Source of the DNA: Natrinema salsiterrestre | GTDB lineage: Archaea; Halobacteriota; Halobacteria; Halobacteriales; Natrialbaceae | Reading direction: 5' to 3' | DNA length: 64,000 nt | Assembly (NCBI RefSeq): GCF_029502005.1 | Contig: NZ_JAMQOT010000006.1 | Coordinates: forward strand, 124,001-188,000 | Part shown: positions 51,204 through 61,405 of the stretch, piece by piece | Layout: the number at the start of each line of letters is the position of its first letter | Position numbering within the stretch: position 1 is the first letter of the stretch | Translations under genes and position numbers: made by a program | Notes under the pieces: generated by a model | The model's input: only the letters and a program-made list of their open reading frames with translations | Told to the model about the DNA's origin: nothing | Databases searched by the model: none

Positions 51204-52622
51204 ATGAGCGACGACGCGAGCGACGGGCACGATGCCGACCGCGAGACGTCTTCGACGTCTCGAAAAGGAGGCGGTGAAACCGCCGACTCCGACCACGAGA
51301 CGCCGGAGGCGTCTCGAGACGGCGAGCACGGACTCGGCACGCGCAGCGTCCACGCCGGCCAGTCTCCCGATCCGGAGACCGGCGCGATGGCACCGCCGAT
51401 CTATCAGACGACCTCCTACGTCTTCGAGGACGCCGACACCGCCGCCGATCGCTACGCCCTCAAGGACGACGGCTACATCTACTCTCGCATCGCGAACCCG
51501 ACCGTCAGCACGCTCGAGGATCGCCTCGCGGACCTCGAGGGCGGCGCGGGCGCGGTGGCGACGGGCAGCGGCATGGCCGCGCTGGATTCTGCAGTACTGA
51601 TCCTCGCCGAGGCGGGCGACAACGTGGTCTGTTCGACCGACACCTACGGCGGGACGACCGCCTACTTCTCGAAGACGGCGACCCGACGGGACATCGAGCC
51701 GAAATTCGTCCCCACCCTCGAGTACGACGCCTACGAGGACGCCATCGACGAGGACACCGCCTTCGTCCACGTCGAGACGATCGGGAACCCCTCGCTGGTG
51801 ACGCCCGACTTCGAGCGCGTCGCCGAGATCGCCCACGACAACGGCGTCCCGCTGGTCGTGGACAACACCTTCGCGACGCCGGCGCTCTGTCGCCCCCTCG
51901 AGCACGGGGCTGACGTCGTCTGGGAGTCGACCACCAAGTGGCTCCACGGCTCGGGCACGACGGTCGGCGGGGTCCTCGTCGACGGCGGCTCGTTCCCCTG
52001 GGGCGAGCACGGCTACGAGGAGATCGCGGGGCCGAACCACGCCTACCACGACGTCGACTTCTCGCGGGACTTCCCCGAGGCACCCTTCGCGGCGACGGCC
52101 AGGTTCCGGTCGCTGCGCAGTCTGGGCAACCAGCAGTCACCGTTCGACGCCTGGCAAACGCTGCAGGGGCTCGAGACGATGCCCCTGCGCGTCGAGAAGC
52201 ACTGCGAGAACGCCTCGATCGTGGCGGACTACCTCGACGACCACGAGGACGTCGCCTGGGTCACCCATCCGGGGCTCGTGGACCATCCCACCCACGACAA
52301 TGCCAGACGATACCTCGAGGACTACGGCGGGATGGTCGCGTTCGGACTCGAAGAGGGATTCGAGGCGGGGAAGGCTTTCTGCGAGAACGTGGAGGTCGCC
52401 CAGTTCCTCGCGAACATCGGCGACGCGAAGACGCTCGTAATCCACCCGGCGAGTACGACTCACGGGCAGCTCTCGCCCGAAGAGCGGGCAGAGGCGGGCG
52501 TTACGGACGACCTGATCCGGATGTCGGTCGGGATCGAGGATCCCGCGGACATTCTCGCCGACCTCGAGCAAGCGATCGCGGCGGCGACGCGAGCCTGTCG
52601 CGAGGAGGGTGAGACATCGTGA
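51204..52622 (+). CDS. metY: O-acetylhomoserine sulfhydrylase / cystathionine gamma-synthase family
   Basis: 472 residues, PLP-dependent. An extra hydrophilic N-terminus of about 45 residues precedes [18 protein letters not shown]. Motifs: [44 protein letters not shown], and the PLP lysine in [13 protein letters not shown]. The C-terminus keeps [13 protein letters not shown]. With metX overlapping by four bases, the likely role is direct sulfhydrylation of O-acetylhomoserine to homocysteine for methionine. Cystathionine synthase activity cannot be excluded. Confidence 0.9.
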   Translation: MSDDASDGHDADRETSSTSRKGGGETADSDHETPEASRDGEHGLGTRSVHAGQSPDPETGAMAPPIYQTTSYVFEDADTAADRYALKDDGYIYSRIANPTVSTLEDRLADLEGGAGAVATGSGMAALDSAVLILAEAGDNVVCSTDTYGGTTAYFSKTATRRDIEPKFVPTLEYDAYEDAIDEDTAFVHVETIGNPSLVTPDFERVAEIAHDNGVPLVVDNTFATPALCRPLEHGADVVWESTTKWLHGSGTTVGGVLVDGGSFPWGEHGYEEIAGPNHAYHDVDFSRDFPEAPFAATARFRSLRSLGNQQSPFDAWQTLQGLETMPLRVEKHCENASIVADYLDDHEDVAWVTHPGLVDHPTHDNARRYLEDYGGMVAFGLEEGFEAGKAFCENVEVAQFLANIGDAKTLVIHPASTTHGQLSPEERAEAGVTDDLIRMSVGIEDPADILADLEQAIAAATRACREEGETS

Positions 52623-53824
52623 CGACGAAGAACACGGTCAGTCTCGGGCAGTTCCAGTTCGAGAGCGGGGAGTCGATCCCGAGCCTCGAGGTCGCCTACG
52701 AGACCTACGGTGAGTTCACCGGCGACAACGCGGTGCTGGCCTGTCACGCGCTGACCGGCAGCGCCCACGTCGCCCGCCGGCCGGACGCGGGCGGCGACAC
52801 GGCGGGGCAGGCCCGGGCCTGGTGGGGCGACGTCGTCGGCCCCGGGAAGGCGATCGACACGAACGAGTACTACGTCATCTGTGCGAACGCGCCCGGCTCG
52901 TGTTACGGGACGACGGGGCCCGCGAGCGAGAACCCGGAGACGGGCGAGCCCTACGGGACCGACTTCCCGCCGGTCACGGTCGGCGACTGGACCCGGGCTC
53001 AGCGACAGCTACTCGACGAGCTCGGCGTCGGGCGGCTCCACGCCGTCGTGGGCGGCAGCGTCGGCGGGATGAACGTCCTCGACTGGCTGCGCCGGTATCC
53101 CGACGACGTCGAGCGGGCCGGCGCGGTCGCCACCGCCGCTCGGCTCGACGCCCAGTGTCTCGCGCTCGATACCGTCGCTCGGCGGGCGATCACGGGCGAT
53201 CCCAACTGGAACGGCGGCCACTACTACGGCGGCCCCGAACCCGAGGAGGGGCTGGCTCGAGCGCGCCAGATCGGCCACATCATGTACCTCTCGAAGGCCT
53301 CGATGGGACGCAAGTTCGGCCGCCGGTCGGCGGGGCGGGCGGCGGTTCGCGAAGAGCCGCCGGACCCCGCGGCCGCGTTCTTCCCGTATCGGGAGGTCGA
53401 GTCCTATCTGGACTACCAGGCCGACAAGTTCACCGATCGGTTCGACGCCAACAGCTACCTGTACATGACGCGCGCGATGGACGATTTCGACCTGTCGGCG
53501 GGCTACGAGTCCGACGCCGACGCGCTCGCGGCCTTCGAAGGGGAACTCCTCCTCCTCTCGTTTACCGGCGACTGGCACTTCACCGTCGAACAGGCCGAAG
53601 CGCTGGCCGAGTCCTGCCGCGAGGCCGAGGTCGACGTCGCCCACCACGTCGTCGAATCCGATCACGGCCACGACGCGTTCCTCGTCGAGCCGGAAAAAGT
53701 CGGGCCGCCGCTGGCCGACCTGCTCGAGGACGGGCTCGCCGGCCGTGCGATCACCGACACGGCACCGGAGGCCGACGACTCCGGCGAGTTCGCTCCGGTC
53801 CACACGAGTCTGTTTTCGGAGTGA
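52619..53824 (+). CDS. metX: Homoserine O-acetyltransferase
   Basis: 401 residues, starting at a GTG whose bases overlap the metY stop (translational coupling). An alpha/beta-hydrolase: nucleophile Ser in [14 protein letters not shown], Asp in SFTGDWHFT, His in [10 protein letters not shown]-terminal signature: [14 protein letters not shown] and [14 protein letters not shown]. It makes O-acetylhomoserine, the substrate of the preceding enzyme. Acetyl rather than succinyl transfer is inferred from the partner gene and length. Confidence 0.93.
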   Translation: MTTKNTVSLGQFQFESGESIPSLEVAYETYGEFTGDNAVLACHALTGSAHVARRPDAGGDTAGQARAWWGDVVGPGKAIDTNEYYVICANAPGSCYGTTGPASENPETGEPYGTDFPPVTVGDWTRAQRQLLDELGVGRLHAVVGGSVGGMNVLDWLRRYPDDVERAGAVATAARLDAQCLALDTVARRAITGDPNWNGGHYYGGPEPEEGLARARQIGHIMYLSKASMGRKFGRRSAGRAAVREEPPDPAAAFFPYREVESYLDYQADKFTDRFDANSYLYMTRAMDDFDLSAGYESDADALAAFEGELLLLSFTGDWHFTVEQAEALAESCREAEVDVAHHVVESDHGHDAFLVEPEKVGPPLADLLEDGLAGRAITDTAPEADDSGEFAPVHTSLFSE

Positions 53825-53871
53825 AGAGACGCGATTCGACCGTTCGAATAGCGACGAATCCCGAGTCCGTT

Positions 53872-54252
53872 CTACAGTCGATCGATGTCCGCGGACTCGA
53901 ACGAGACGTACTGATCGGCGACCGACCGGTCCGACCGGCGGCGGGCGAGCCAGTGTTGCACGTCGGAGGCGAACAGCGCGAGGTTTTCGCGGCCGAGCAG
54001 CGCGATCGAGATCCCCTGCGGCGAACGGAACAGGGCGATCAGCGACCACATGGTACCGGCCGCGACCGCGCCGGCGGCGGAGAAACTCATTCCCAGCGTG
54101 AAGAAGGTCATTCCGTACACGAATCCGATCCCCATCGACGGGAGGCTCGTGCCGAGCGGAACCCGCGCGCTCGCGTCGCGCAGGGTCGGCGCGAGAAAGA
54201 CGATCGAGAGGCCGCTTCCGAGCATGAATACGAGGTCTTGCCACATCATCAA
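53872..54252 (-). CDS. Small haloarchaeal membrane protein
   Basis: 126 residues, several ATGs at the start (MMMWQDL). Three hydrophobic segments: VFMLGSGLSIVFLAPTL, LPSMGIGFVYGMTFFTLGM and SAAGAVAAGTMWSLIALF. The C-terminal 40 residues are soluble. The gene is preceded by an AT-rich promoter (54255-54290). I do not recognise a function. Confidence 0.72.
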   Translation of the reverse strand: MMMWQDLVFMLGSGLSIVFLAPTLRDASARVPLGTSLPSMGIGFVYGMTFFTLGMSFSAAGAVAAGTMWSLIALFRSPQGISIALLGRENLALFASDVQHWLARRRSDRSVADQYVSFESADIDRL

Positions 54253-54436
54253 AACTACTTACTCGCTCACGAGTTAATAACTTCGTCGGTGCCGAAATCG
54301 GTCGTTAGCCATGACAGTCGCTGGAATCGGCCGTTCGAACGGATCGGTGAGTAGAAACCGCAGACGGGTATCGGTGCCGCGCCGGAGAAGTGCAAGCCGG
54401 ATTACGACGGCGAGAATCGGCTCGGTCGCCTCCCGA

Positions 54437-55081
54437 TCAGCGCTCGGCGAGGACGCCGTCGTCGACGAGCGTCTCGCGAGCCTCGGCCATCGACGTGACG
54501 ACGACGTCGCAGTGCGGTTCGACCGCCGGTTTCGGCTCGAAACCGATCGCCAGCCCCGCGACCTCGAGCATCGGCAGATCGTTGGCCCCGTCGCCGACCG
54601 CGACGGTGTCCGCGAGGTCGACGCCGACGTCGGCGGCGAGGTCCGCGAGCGCGTCGTCCTTGGTGCCCTCGATCAGCGGCCCGTCGACCGCGCCGGTGAG
54701 CTCGCCGGCTTTCATCGGGAGCCGGTTCGAGACGATGTGATCCACGGAGACGCCTTCCCGCTCGAGCGCCGTCGCGACGCCGCGTTCGAACCCGCCGGTG
54801 AGGATAGCGGTCGTGACGCCGGCCTCGTTCAGTTCCGCGATGAGGTCGGCGGCCCCCTCGCGGAGGACGACCTCGTCGAAGGCGGCCTCGGCCTCGGCGT
54901 CCGGCAGTCCCTCGAGCAGCGCCGCGCGCCGGCGCAGGCTCTCGGCGTACCCGATCTCGTCGTTCATCGCGCGCTCCGTGATATCGGCCATGCTATCGGC
55001 GACGCTGCGGCGGTCGCCGAGCAGCACGGTCATTTCGGAGTCGGAAAGCGTCCCGTCGAAGTCGAACGCAACGACTGTCAT
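54437..55081 (-). CDS. serB: Phosphoserine phosphatase
   Basis: 214 residues from the ATG at 55079-55081. HAD-type hydrolase: nucleophile in VVAFDFDGTLSDSEM (DxDGT), motif II TAILTGGFERG, a Lys in the KDDALADLA region, and metal motif AVGDGANDLPMLEVAG. It removes phosphate from phosphoserine, the last step of serine synthesis, and pairs with serA at 57520. An open extension upstream to 55231 is not conserved. Confidence 0.9.
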   Translation of the reverse strand: MTVVAFDFDGTLSDSEMTVLLGDRRSVADSMADITERAMNDEIGYAESLRRRAALLEGLPDAEAEAAFDEVVLREGAADLIAELNEAGVTTAILTGGFERGVATALEREGVSVDHIVSNRLPMKAGELTGAVDGPLIEGTKDDALADLAADVGVDLADTVAVGDGANDLPMLEVAGLAIGFEPKPAVEPHCDVVVTSMAEARETLVDDGVLAER

Positions 55082-55280
55082 TGCCCCCCGATTGTCGGGC
55101 CCCGGATAAACCAGTTCAGGTTTTCCCGTCGCGATCGTCGTCGCGGCCCCTCTCGGTGCGGTCGTCGCTATCCGGCCGCTGCGCAGGCGTTCGCGGCGAT
55201 CGGGACCGCCGTTTCGTGTCCATCGCGACAACCCGAGAACCCGACAGTCGCTCGTCTCGCGTCACGACGGGTAGCCGGTG

Positions 55281-55290
55281 TATATATAAG
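55281..55290 (+). promoter_or_regulatory. TATA box of the PAS histidine kinase
   Basis: TATATATAAG lies about 25-30 bases before the GTG at 55313, a leaderless arrangement that supports this start. Confidence 0.65.
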
Positions 55291-55312
55291 GAGTCCCACC
55301 TGTTTCCCTGGT

Positions 55313-56767
55313 GTGACCGACGGCGATCGGAAGCGCGAGCGGTCGAGATCGACCGACGCTCTCGAGTCGCCGCTGTACCCCTTCGAGGAGGGCGAGTTCT
55401 TCCGACAGCTGGTCGCCAACACTTCGGAGGGGTTGTTGACCATCGACGAGGAGAGCACCATCGTCTTCGCCAACCCCGCGATCGAGTCGATCCTCGGCTA
55501 CGACCCCGCGGAACTCATCGGCTCCTCGAAGATGACGCTGATTCCCGACCGACTTCAGCCGGCCCACGCCGCCGGGTTAGAAAAGTACCTCCGGACCGGC
55601 GAGAAACACATCGACTGGGACGGGATCGAACTTCCCGCCGTACACAAGCACGGCCACGAGGTGCCCGTGCTGGTAAGTCTGCGGGAACACACCCACGACG
55701 GCGAGCGGCTGTTCACCGGCCTCTTTCGGGACATCTCCGACCGAAAGGCCCGAGAGCGCCGCTTCGAGGCCGTCTTCAACAACACCTACCACTTCACCGG
55801 CCTCCTCGATCCCGACGGCACCGTCCTCGAGGTGAACGAGACCGCGCTGGCGTTCGCCGGGCTCGAGCGGGACGACGTCGTCGGGAAACCGATCTGGGAC
55901 ACCTACTGGTTCCAGTTCGGAGACGAGTCGCGCGAAACGGCCCTCGAAGGAGTCGAACGCGCTGGCGAGGGAGAGCTGTTCCGGGACGAAATCCGTGTTC
56001 GAGGAAACGACCGAACCGCCATCATCGACTTTTCGATCCGACCGATCACCGACGAGCGGGGCGAGATTCAGCTGCTCGTCCCCGAGGGGCGAGACGTCAC
56101 CCCACTGAAACTCCGGGAGCAGCACCTGCGAGTCCTCCACCGACTGCTCCGGCACAACCTCCGCAACGAACTCAACGTCATCGGCGGGTACGCAGAGACG
56201 CTGCTCGCGGAACTGACGGACGAGGCCCACCGCGAGGAGGCGGCCGAGATCGCGGCGGCGGCCGAATCCCTGATCGAACTCAACGAGTCGGCGAAGGAAC
56301 TCGCCGACGCGACCCTCGAGGACGGTCGCCTGCGGACGCCGGTGGCCGTCGGCGACGTCCTCGAGACGGTGGTCGACGACCTCCGCGATCGATATCCCGC
56401 GAGTACGGTCACGATCACCGGGGCCACGGACGCGGTCGTCCTCGGCGACGATCGGGTCGCGACCGTTCTCGACGAACTCGTCCAGAACGCGATCGTTCAC
56501 ACCGACGAGTCGGTCGTGGAAATCGTCGTCGACGAGGGCACCGAGACGGTCTCCGTTCACGTCCACGACACTGGCCCCGGTATCCCCGCGTCCGAGCGGG
56601 CCGGAATCTTCAACGACGAACCGGTCACGCAAGTCAGACACGGCAACGGGCTGGGACTGTGGCTCGCCAGCCTGATCGTCGACGACTACGGCGGCTATTT
56701 CGACTACGCGCCGCGCGACGACGGCGAGGGGAGTTGCGTCACCGTCCACCTCCCGCGAACGCAGTGA
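55313..56767 (+). CDS. PAS-PAS sensor histidine kinase
   Basis: 484 residues from GTG. PAS 1 (FRQLVANTSEGLLTIDEEST...IESILGYDPAEL) and PAS 2 (FNNTYHFTGLLDPDGTVLEVN) precede the kinase core: H-box LLRHNLRNELNVIGGYAETL with the phospho-His, N-box DELVQNAIVHTDE, G1 DTGPGIPASE, G2 GNGLGLWLASLIV. There is no membrane segment, so it is a cytoplasmic sensor. No response regulator lies next to it, as is common in haloarchaea. The frame is open far upstream, but that part is non-coding in character and overlaps serB. Confidence 0.9.
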   Translation: MTDGDRKRERSRSTDALESPLYPFEEGEFFRQLVANTSEGLLTIDEESTIVFANPAIESILGYDPAELIGSSKMTLIPDRLQPAHAAGLEKYLRTGEKHIDWDGIELPAVHKHGHEVPVLVSLREHTHDGERLFTGLFRDISDRKARERRFEAVFNNTYHFTGLLDPDGTVLEVNETALAFAGLERDDVVGKPIWDTYWFQFGDESRETALEGVERAGEGELFRDEIRVRGNDRTAIIDFSIRPITDERGEIQLLVPEGRDVTPLKLREQHLRVLHRLLRHNLRNELNVIGGYAETLLAELTDEAHREEAAEIAAAAESLIELNESAKELADATLEDGRLRTPVAVGDVLETVVDDLRDRYPASTVTITGATDAVVLGDDRVATVLDELVQNAIVHTDESVVEIVVDEGTETVSVHVHDTGPGIPASERAGIFNDEPVTQVRHGNGLGLWLASLIVDDYGGYFDYAPRDDGEGSCVTVHLPRTQ

Positions 56768-56778
56768 CGAAGGCGGGG

Positions 56779-57234
56779 CTACTCGCCGTCCACGACCGGG
56801 GTCTTGACGATCGTCACCGGACGGGAGGCCAATCGGGCGACGCGGTCGGTGACGCTGCCGAGCAACTGGCGGTACTCGCCGGATCGTTCCTTCGACCCCA
56901 TGACGATCAGATCGGCGTCCGCCTCGTCGGCGTACCCGATGATCTGCTCGTGTGGCGAGCCGTGCCTGACGACCGTCGTCGGCTCGAGTCCCGCCGCCCG
57001 GGCCGCCTCGGCGGCCGATCCGAGCGCGTCCTCGCCGATCTGCTCGAGGGCGGCCTCGAGCCCCTCGAACTCGTGGACGTACTCGTCGCCGCTGTAGGAG
57101 CTGTAGACGTCGCTATCGACGACGTACAGCAGGTCCAGCGCGGCGTCGGTGTGTTCCGCGAGGGCGATCGCGTGTTCGATCGCCAGTTCCGTCCCCTCCT
57201 CCGCGTCGGTCGGCAGTAGGATCCGATCGTACAT
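56779..57234 (-). CDS. Universal stress protein (UspA family)
   Basis: 151 residues. Usp fold: DRILLPTDAEEGTELAIEHA, LLYVVDSDVYSS, VVRHGSPHEQIIGYADEAD and the nucleotide-loop region DLIVMGSKERSGEYRQLLGS, ending in PVTIVKTPV. Convergent with the histidine kinase gene. A second UspA-like gene is at 61406. Confidence 0.9.
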   Translation of the reverse strand: MYDRILLPTDAEEGTELAIEHAIALAEHTDAALDLLYVVDSDVYSSYSGDEYVHEFEGLEAALEQIGEDALGSAAEAARAAGLEPTTVVRHGSPHEQIIGYADEADADLIVMGSKERSGEYRQLLGSVTDRVARLASRPVTIVKTPVVDGE

Positions 57235-57519
57235 ACGAAACAGTGTGTTCCGGAGACATATAACGGCGACCGGTAGTTCCCGACTGGCGGGAGCGAGACG
57301 CCGAATCCACTGACGGCGATCGCGGGAGGTTCCGGTGCCGATCGGTTACCGTTCACCGTCGAATACGACACGGCCCGTGGCGGCGTCGACAGCGTCGGGG
57401 CCCACGCCTGCGTCGTTCGTCCCGCGTGCTCCCTCCCTCGATCGCGACAGGCAGCGGTATTTTTTGCCGCGCACGACCACAACGGAAGGGTTTACGTGTT
57501 CCGCGCGATTGTCTCGCGC

Positions 57520-59106
57520 ATGAAGGTTCTCGTCACGGATCCCATCGCGGATGCGGGTCTGGACGTACTCAGAGACGCCGGGCACGAAGTCGAGACGGGC
57601 TACGAACTCGAGGGCGACGCCCTCCTCGAGGCGGTCTCCGACGCGAACGGACTGATCGTCCGCTCGGGAACGGAGGTCACCGAGGAGGTCCTCGATGCTG
57701 CGGAGGATCTGGTTATCGTCGGCCGAGCGGGGATCGGCGTCGACAACATCGACATCGACGCCGCGAAAGATCACGGCGTCATCGTCGCCAACGCTCCCGA
57801 AGGGAACGTTCGCGCGGCCGCCGAGCACACCGTCGCGATGACGTTCGCGACCGCCCGATCCATCCCGCAGGCCCACATCCGCCTGAAAAACGGCGAGTGG
57901 GCGAAGAGCGACTACCTCGGGACCGAACTGGACGGCAAGACCCTGGGCGTCGTCGGCCTCGGCCGCGTCGGCCAGGAGGTCGCAAAGAAGCTCGACTCGC
58001 TGGGGATGGACATCGTCGCCTACGACCCCTACATCAGCGAGGAGCGCGCCGACCGCATCGGTGCCGACCTCGTCGAGTTCGAGCCGTGTCTCGAGGCCGC
58101 GGACTTCCTGACCGTTCACACGCCGCTGACCCCCGAGACGGAGGGGCTGATCGCCGAGGACGAACTGGACCTGCTGGGCGACGGCTACCTGGTCAACTGC
58201 GCCCGCGGGGGCGTCGTCGACGAGGACGCGCTGGCCGCCAAGGTCGAGGACGGGACCCTCGCCGGCGCGGCGATCGACGTCTTCGCCGAGGAGCCGCTCC
58301 CGGCCGACTCGCCGCTGCTCGAGCACGACGACATCATCGTCACGCCCCACCTCGGTGCCTCGACGGAGGCCGCACAGGAGAACGTCGCCACCTCGACGGC
58401 GAAACAGGTCAACGCCGCACTGATCGGCGAACCCGTCGCGAACGCCCTGAACGCGCCCTCGATCGACGAGAGCGCGTTCCCCCGCGTCGAGCCCTACATC
58501 GACCTCGCGGAGACCGCCGGCAAGGTCGCCGCACAGCTCCTCGACGGCCGCATCGAGGACATCGAAGTCGTCTACGAAGGAGACATCGCCGACGAGGACG
58601 TCGAGTTCGTCACCGCGAGCGCGCTCAAGGGCGTCTTCGAACCCCTCGAGTGGCAGGTCAACGCGGTCAACGCGCCCCAGATCGCCGAGGACCGGGGCGT
58701 CGACGTCACCGAGTCCAAGACCAGACAGGCCGAGGACTTCCAGAGCCTGATCTCCGTGACCGTCAGCAACGACGACGACGAGGTGTCCGTCGACGGCACC
58801 CTCTTCGCCGGCGACGACCCGCGCATCGTTCGCATCGACGGCTACCGCGTCGACGCCATCCCCCACGGACGGATGGTCATCGCGCGCAACACGGACGAGC
58901 CCGGCGTCATCGGCCTGATCGGCTCGGTAATGGGCGACCACGACGTCAACATCGCCGGCATGTTCAACGCCCGCGAGACCATCGGCGGCGAGGCGCTGAC
59001 CGTCTACAACGTCGACAGCGAGGTCCCCGACGCGGCCAAGGAGGAGCTTGAGGCCGACGAGCGAATCATCGGCATCAGCGACATCACGCTGAACGGGCAG
59101 GCCTGA
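57520..59106 (+). CDS. serA: D-3-phosphoglycerate dehydrogenase
   Basis: 528 residues from the ATG at 57520. It oxidises 3-phosphoglycerate, the first step of serine synthesis. Substrate/NAD domains: VIVGRAGIGVDNIDIDAAKD, NAD loop LGVVGLGRVGQEVAKKL, catalytic Arg in NCARGGVVDEDAL, the Glu region AIDVFAEEPLP, and His in TPHLGASTEAAQEN. An intervening domain and a C-terminal ACT domain (MVIARNTDEPGVIGLIGSVM) make the long, serine-regulated form. The first eight codons from 57496 are not conserved. Confidence 0.95.
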   Translation: MKVLVTDPIADAGLDVLRDAGHEVETGYELEGDALLEAVSDANGLIVRSGTEVTEEVLDAAEDLVIVGRAGIGVDNIDIDAAKDHGVIVANAPEGNVRAAAEHTVAMTFATARSIPQAHIRLKNGEWAKSDYLGTELDGKTLGVVGLGRVGQEVAKKLDSLGMDIVAYDPYISEERADRIGADLVEFEPCLEAADFLTVHTPLTPETEGLIAEDELDLLGDGYLVNCARGGVVDEDALAAKVEDGTLAGAAIDVFAEEPLPADSPLLEHDDIIVTPHLGASTEAAQENVATSTAKQVNAALIGEPVANALNAPSIDESAFPRVEPYIDLAETAGKVAAQLLDGRIEDIEVVYEGDIADEDVEFVTASALKGVFEPLEWQVNAVNAPQIAEDRGVDVTESKTRQAEDFQSLISVTVSNDDDEVSVDGTLFAGDDPRIVRIDGYRVDAIPHGRMVIARNTDEPGVIGLIGSVMGDHDVNIAGMFNARETIGGEALTVYNVDSEVPDAAKEELEADERIIGISDITLNGQA

Positions 59107-59257
59107 GCGGGCTCGAGGATACCGACCGACGCGGCAGTCGCTTTCGTCTCGTGCGTTCTTTCTCTCAGGACCGCAGTAGCCGCTGAAACTCACTGCACAC
59201 CTGATCGCACGACTGCATTGCGATCAGTGTGTGAATCGGTTCAGTGGCGACTATAGA

Positions 59258-59629
59258 TCAATCCTCGTAGGCGTGGGCGTCGCTGACCGGCGGTGCCCCC
59301 ATTCCGATAACCGTCGCCTCGCCGTCGGCGTCGGAATCGGTGTACGCCCGGTGCGGGCTCCCCGGTTCGGCGACGAAGAACTGGCCTCGATCGACGCGGT
59401 AGTCGCGATCCGGCGTCTCGACGCTGAGCGTCCCGTCGGCGACGTAGAACACCTCCTCCTGCTCGTCGTGGTAGTGGAGGCCCGATAGCGGGATTTCCTC
59501 CCCTGGCGCGACGCGATACATCCGAAGGCCCAGGTTCGCCATGCCGATCGCGTCACTGATGTAGCGCGTCTCCGACGGCCGATTCGATTCCGGCGCGATG
59601 TCATCCGGGTCGACGACGTGATATCCCAT
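59258..59629 (-). CDS. Small cupin-domain protein
   Basis: 123 residues from the ATG at 59627-59629. Single cupin barrel: metal motif 1 [17 protein letters not shown] (H-x-H...E) and motif 2 [11 protein letters not shown] with a third His. It would bind a metal and a small ligand; the substrate is unknown. The gene is divergent from hisI, with its own promoter space of 150 bases. Confidence 0.85.
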   Translation of the reverse strand: MGYHVVDPDDIAPESNRPSETRYISDAIGMANLGLRMYRVAPGEEIPLSGLHYHDEQEEVFYVADGTLSVETPDRDYRVDRGQFFVAEPGSPHRAYTDSDADGEATVIGMGAPPVSDAHAYED

Positions 59630-59779
59630 AGGAAACAGTTGCAGGCCGTCTCTATAACGGTGATCCGTCTGCCGGCGAATACCGACGGTACTGAGCGGGA
59701 TCGGTCGCCCGAACCGATCGCGCCGCGAACGCTCCGCCGCGGCAAAAGACCTATCGCTCGGACGACCGATATCGCGAGT

Positions 59780-60148
59780 ATGGACGACGACGTTTCGGTC
59801 GACTTCGGCGAGGACGGGCTCGTCCCCGCCGTGGCACAGGACGCCGACACCGGCGAGGTACTCATGCTCGCGTACGTCTCGCCGGCGGCCCTCGAGCGGA
59901 CCCGCGAGACCGGCCGAGCGCACTACTACTCCCGGAGCCGCGATGAACTCTGGGAGAAAGGGGCGACGAGCGGCCACGTGCAAGCAGTCCGGGAGGTGCG
60001 AGTCGATTGCGACGCCGACACCCTCCTCTACCTGGTCGACCAGGAGGGCGGCGCGTGTCACACCGGCCACCGGTCGTGTTTCTACCGGACGGTCGAAGGC
60101 GAAAACGTCGGCGAACGGGTGTTCGATCCCGAAGCAGTCTACGAGTGA
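59780..60148 (+). CDS. hisI: Phosphoribosyl-AMP cyclohydrolase
   Basis: 122 residues. Signatures: [55 protein letters not shown] and the zinc Cys cluster [12 protein letters not shown]. It catalyses the third step of histidine synthesis. There is no fused PRA-PH (HisE) domain. The stop is one base before the start of the next gene, so the two are translated from one message. Confidence 0.94.
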   Translation: MDDDVSVDFGEDGLVPAVAQDADTGEVLMLAYVSPAALERTRETGRAHYYSRSRDELWEKGATSGHVQAVREVRVDCDADTLLYLVDQEGGACHTGHRSCFYRTVEGENVGERVFDPEAVYE

Positions 60149-60149
60149 G

Positions 60150-61331
60150 ATGAGCGAGCGCGTCCCTCCAGCCGACGCCCGCTCGAACACCGGTACCGGG
60201 ACCGACGACGGCGAGCCGACGCCGCTCGAGTCCCTCGAGGCCGCCCGGCAGCGACTCGAGACGGTCGAGACGCGGATCGGCGACCACGGCGAAGAGACCG
60301 TCGCGGAGGTCGCGACGGCCTACCGGAACGCGACGAAATTACTGGACGACTACGTCGACCGCGCGACGGGCACCGGCAAGGAGAACTTCCAGGCGTACAT
60401 CGAACTCGAGGGAAAGTTCGACGGACTGGTGTCGGGACTGTCGGACGACATCCCCGAATACGAGGCCTTCGAGGAGGCCCTCGAGCGGATCGACAAGCGT
60501 CGGCTCAGCGAGTCGGACTTCGAGCGAGCCACGGAGGCCCTCGAGCCGGCCGCCGAGTACGCCGACCTGCTCGAGGAGCGAGAGGCCGCCCGCGAGGAAC
60601 TGGCGGAGGCCCGCAAAGAAGCGAATAAACGCCTGCGGACCATCGGTGACGAGATCGAGGAGCGCGAACGGCTCCTCGAGCTGGCGACCGCGGATCTGGA
60701 CGCGCCCGTCGACCGCCTCCGGGAGCCGATCGAGACGTACAACGAAGCGATCCGCGAGGCGTTTCGAGAGTATCGGCTCGAGGCCAGCGCCCGCGAGGTG
60801 TTCGACCTGCTCGAGCGAAGTCAGTGGTACCCGTTCGTGGACTACGAGCAGCCGCCCGACGAACTGTTGGCGTACGTCCGCGAGAACGAGGCCGGCGAGT
60901 ATACGATCCCCGAGTTGCTCGAGTACGCGGACTACTCCCGATCGAAGCTCTCCCACTACGTCGAGAGCGCCGACGAACTCAAGCGATCGGTCGCGACCCA
61001 GCAGACGTATCTGGACGGCATCGACGCCGAACCGCTGACGATCGACTGGCCGCCGGAACCCGCCGGCGCGCTCCGTTCCCGGGCGCGCGAGTACCGGCCC
61101 TTCGTCGCTCGGATCGCCGACGAAGACGTGGTCGCGACCCTGCGCGAGGTCCGCCTGCTCGCGACGGAGTCCGACTACGGCCGGCTGCAGACCGCCGCCC
61201 GGGCCGTCGCACAGCTCACCCCCGCCGAACGCGAGCGGCTGACCGACGGCCGCGTCGCGGACGAACTCGAGGCCCTGCGGACCGAACGGGAGCGACTCGA
61301 GGCGGCGCTCGAGGTCGACGACCCGGTCTGA
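60150..61331 (+). CDS. Coiled-coil protein (haloarchaeal DUF7118-like)
   Basis: 393 residues, very rich in Glu, Arg, Ala and Leu and largely helical. Long heptad-type segments occur at about 18-50 and 125-190 (LLEEREAAREELAEARKEAN), with conserved Tyr/Trp around ERSQWYPFVDYEQPPDELL. No enzyme motif. It overlaps functionally with hisI only through the shared transcript. It is probably a structural or scaffolding protein; the role is unknown. Confidence 0.75.
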   Translation: MSERVPPADARSNTGTGTDDGEPTPLESLEAARQRLETVETRIGDHGEETVAEVATAYRNATKLLDDYVDRATGTGKENFQAYIELEGKFDGLVSGLSDDIPEYEAFEEALERIDKRRLSESDFERATEALEPAAEYADLLEEREAAREELAEARKEANKRLRTIGDEIEERERLLELATADLDAPVDRLREPIETYNEAIREAFREYRLEASAREVFDLLERSQWYPFVDYEQPPDELLAYVRENEAGEYTIPELLEYADYSRSKLSHYVESADELKRSVATQQTYLDGIDAEPLTIDWPPEPAGALRSRAREYRPFVARIADEDVVATLREVRLLATESDYGRLQTAARAVAQLTPAERERLTDGRVADELEALRTERERLEAALEVDDPV

Positions 61332-61405
61332 CGGTCGCCGTGCCCGTCGACGTCGGCGTCGGCTGGCGACCTCGGATTTTAGCCGTCGCCGCCCGAAGGA
61401 GACGT

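Noticed and set aside
54311-55312. Upstream extension of the histidine kinase frame
   Set aside because: Overlaps serB on the other strand, lacks conserved sequence, and the TATA box at 55281 sets the start at 55313.
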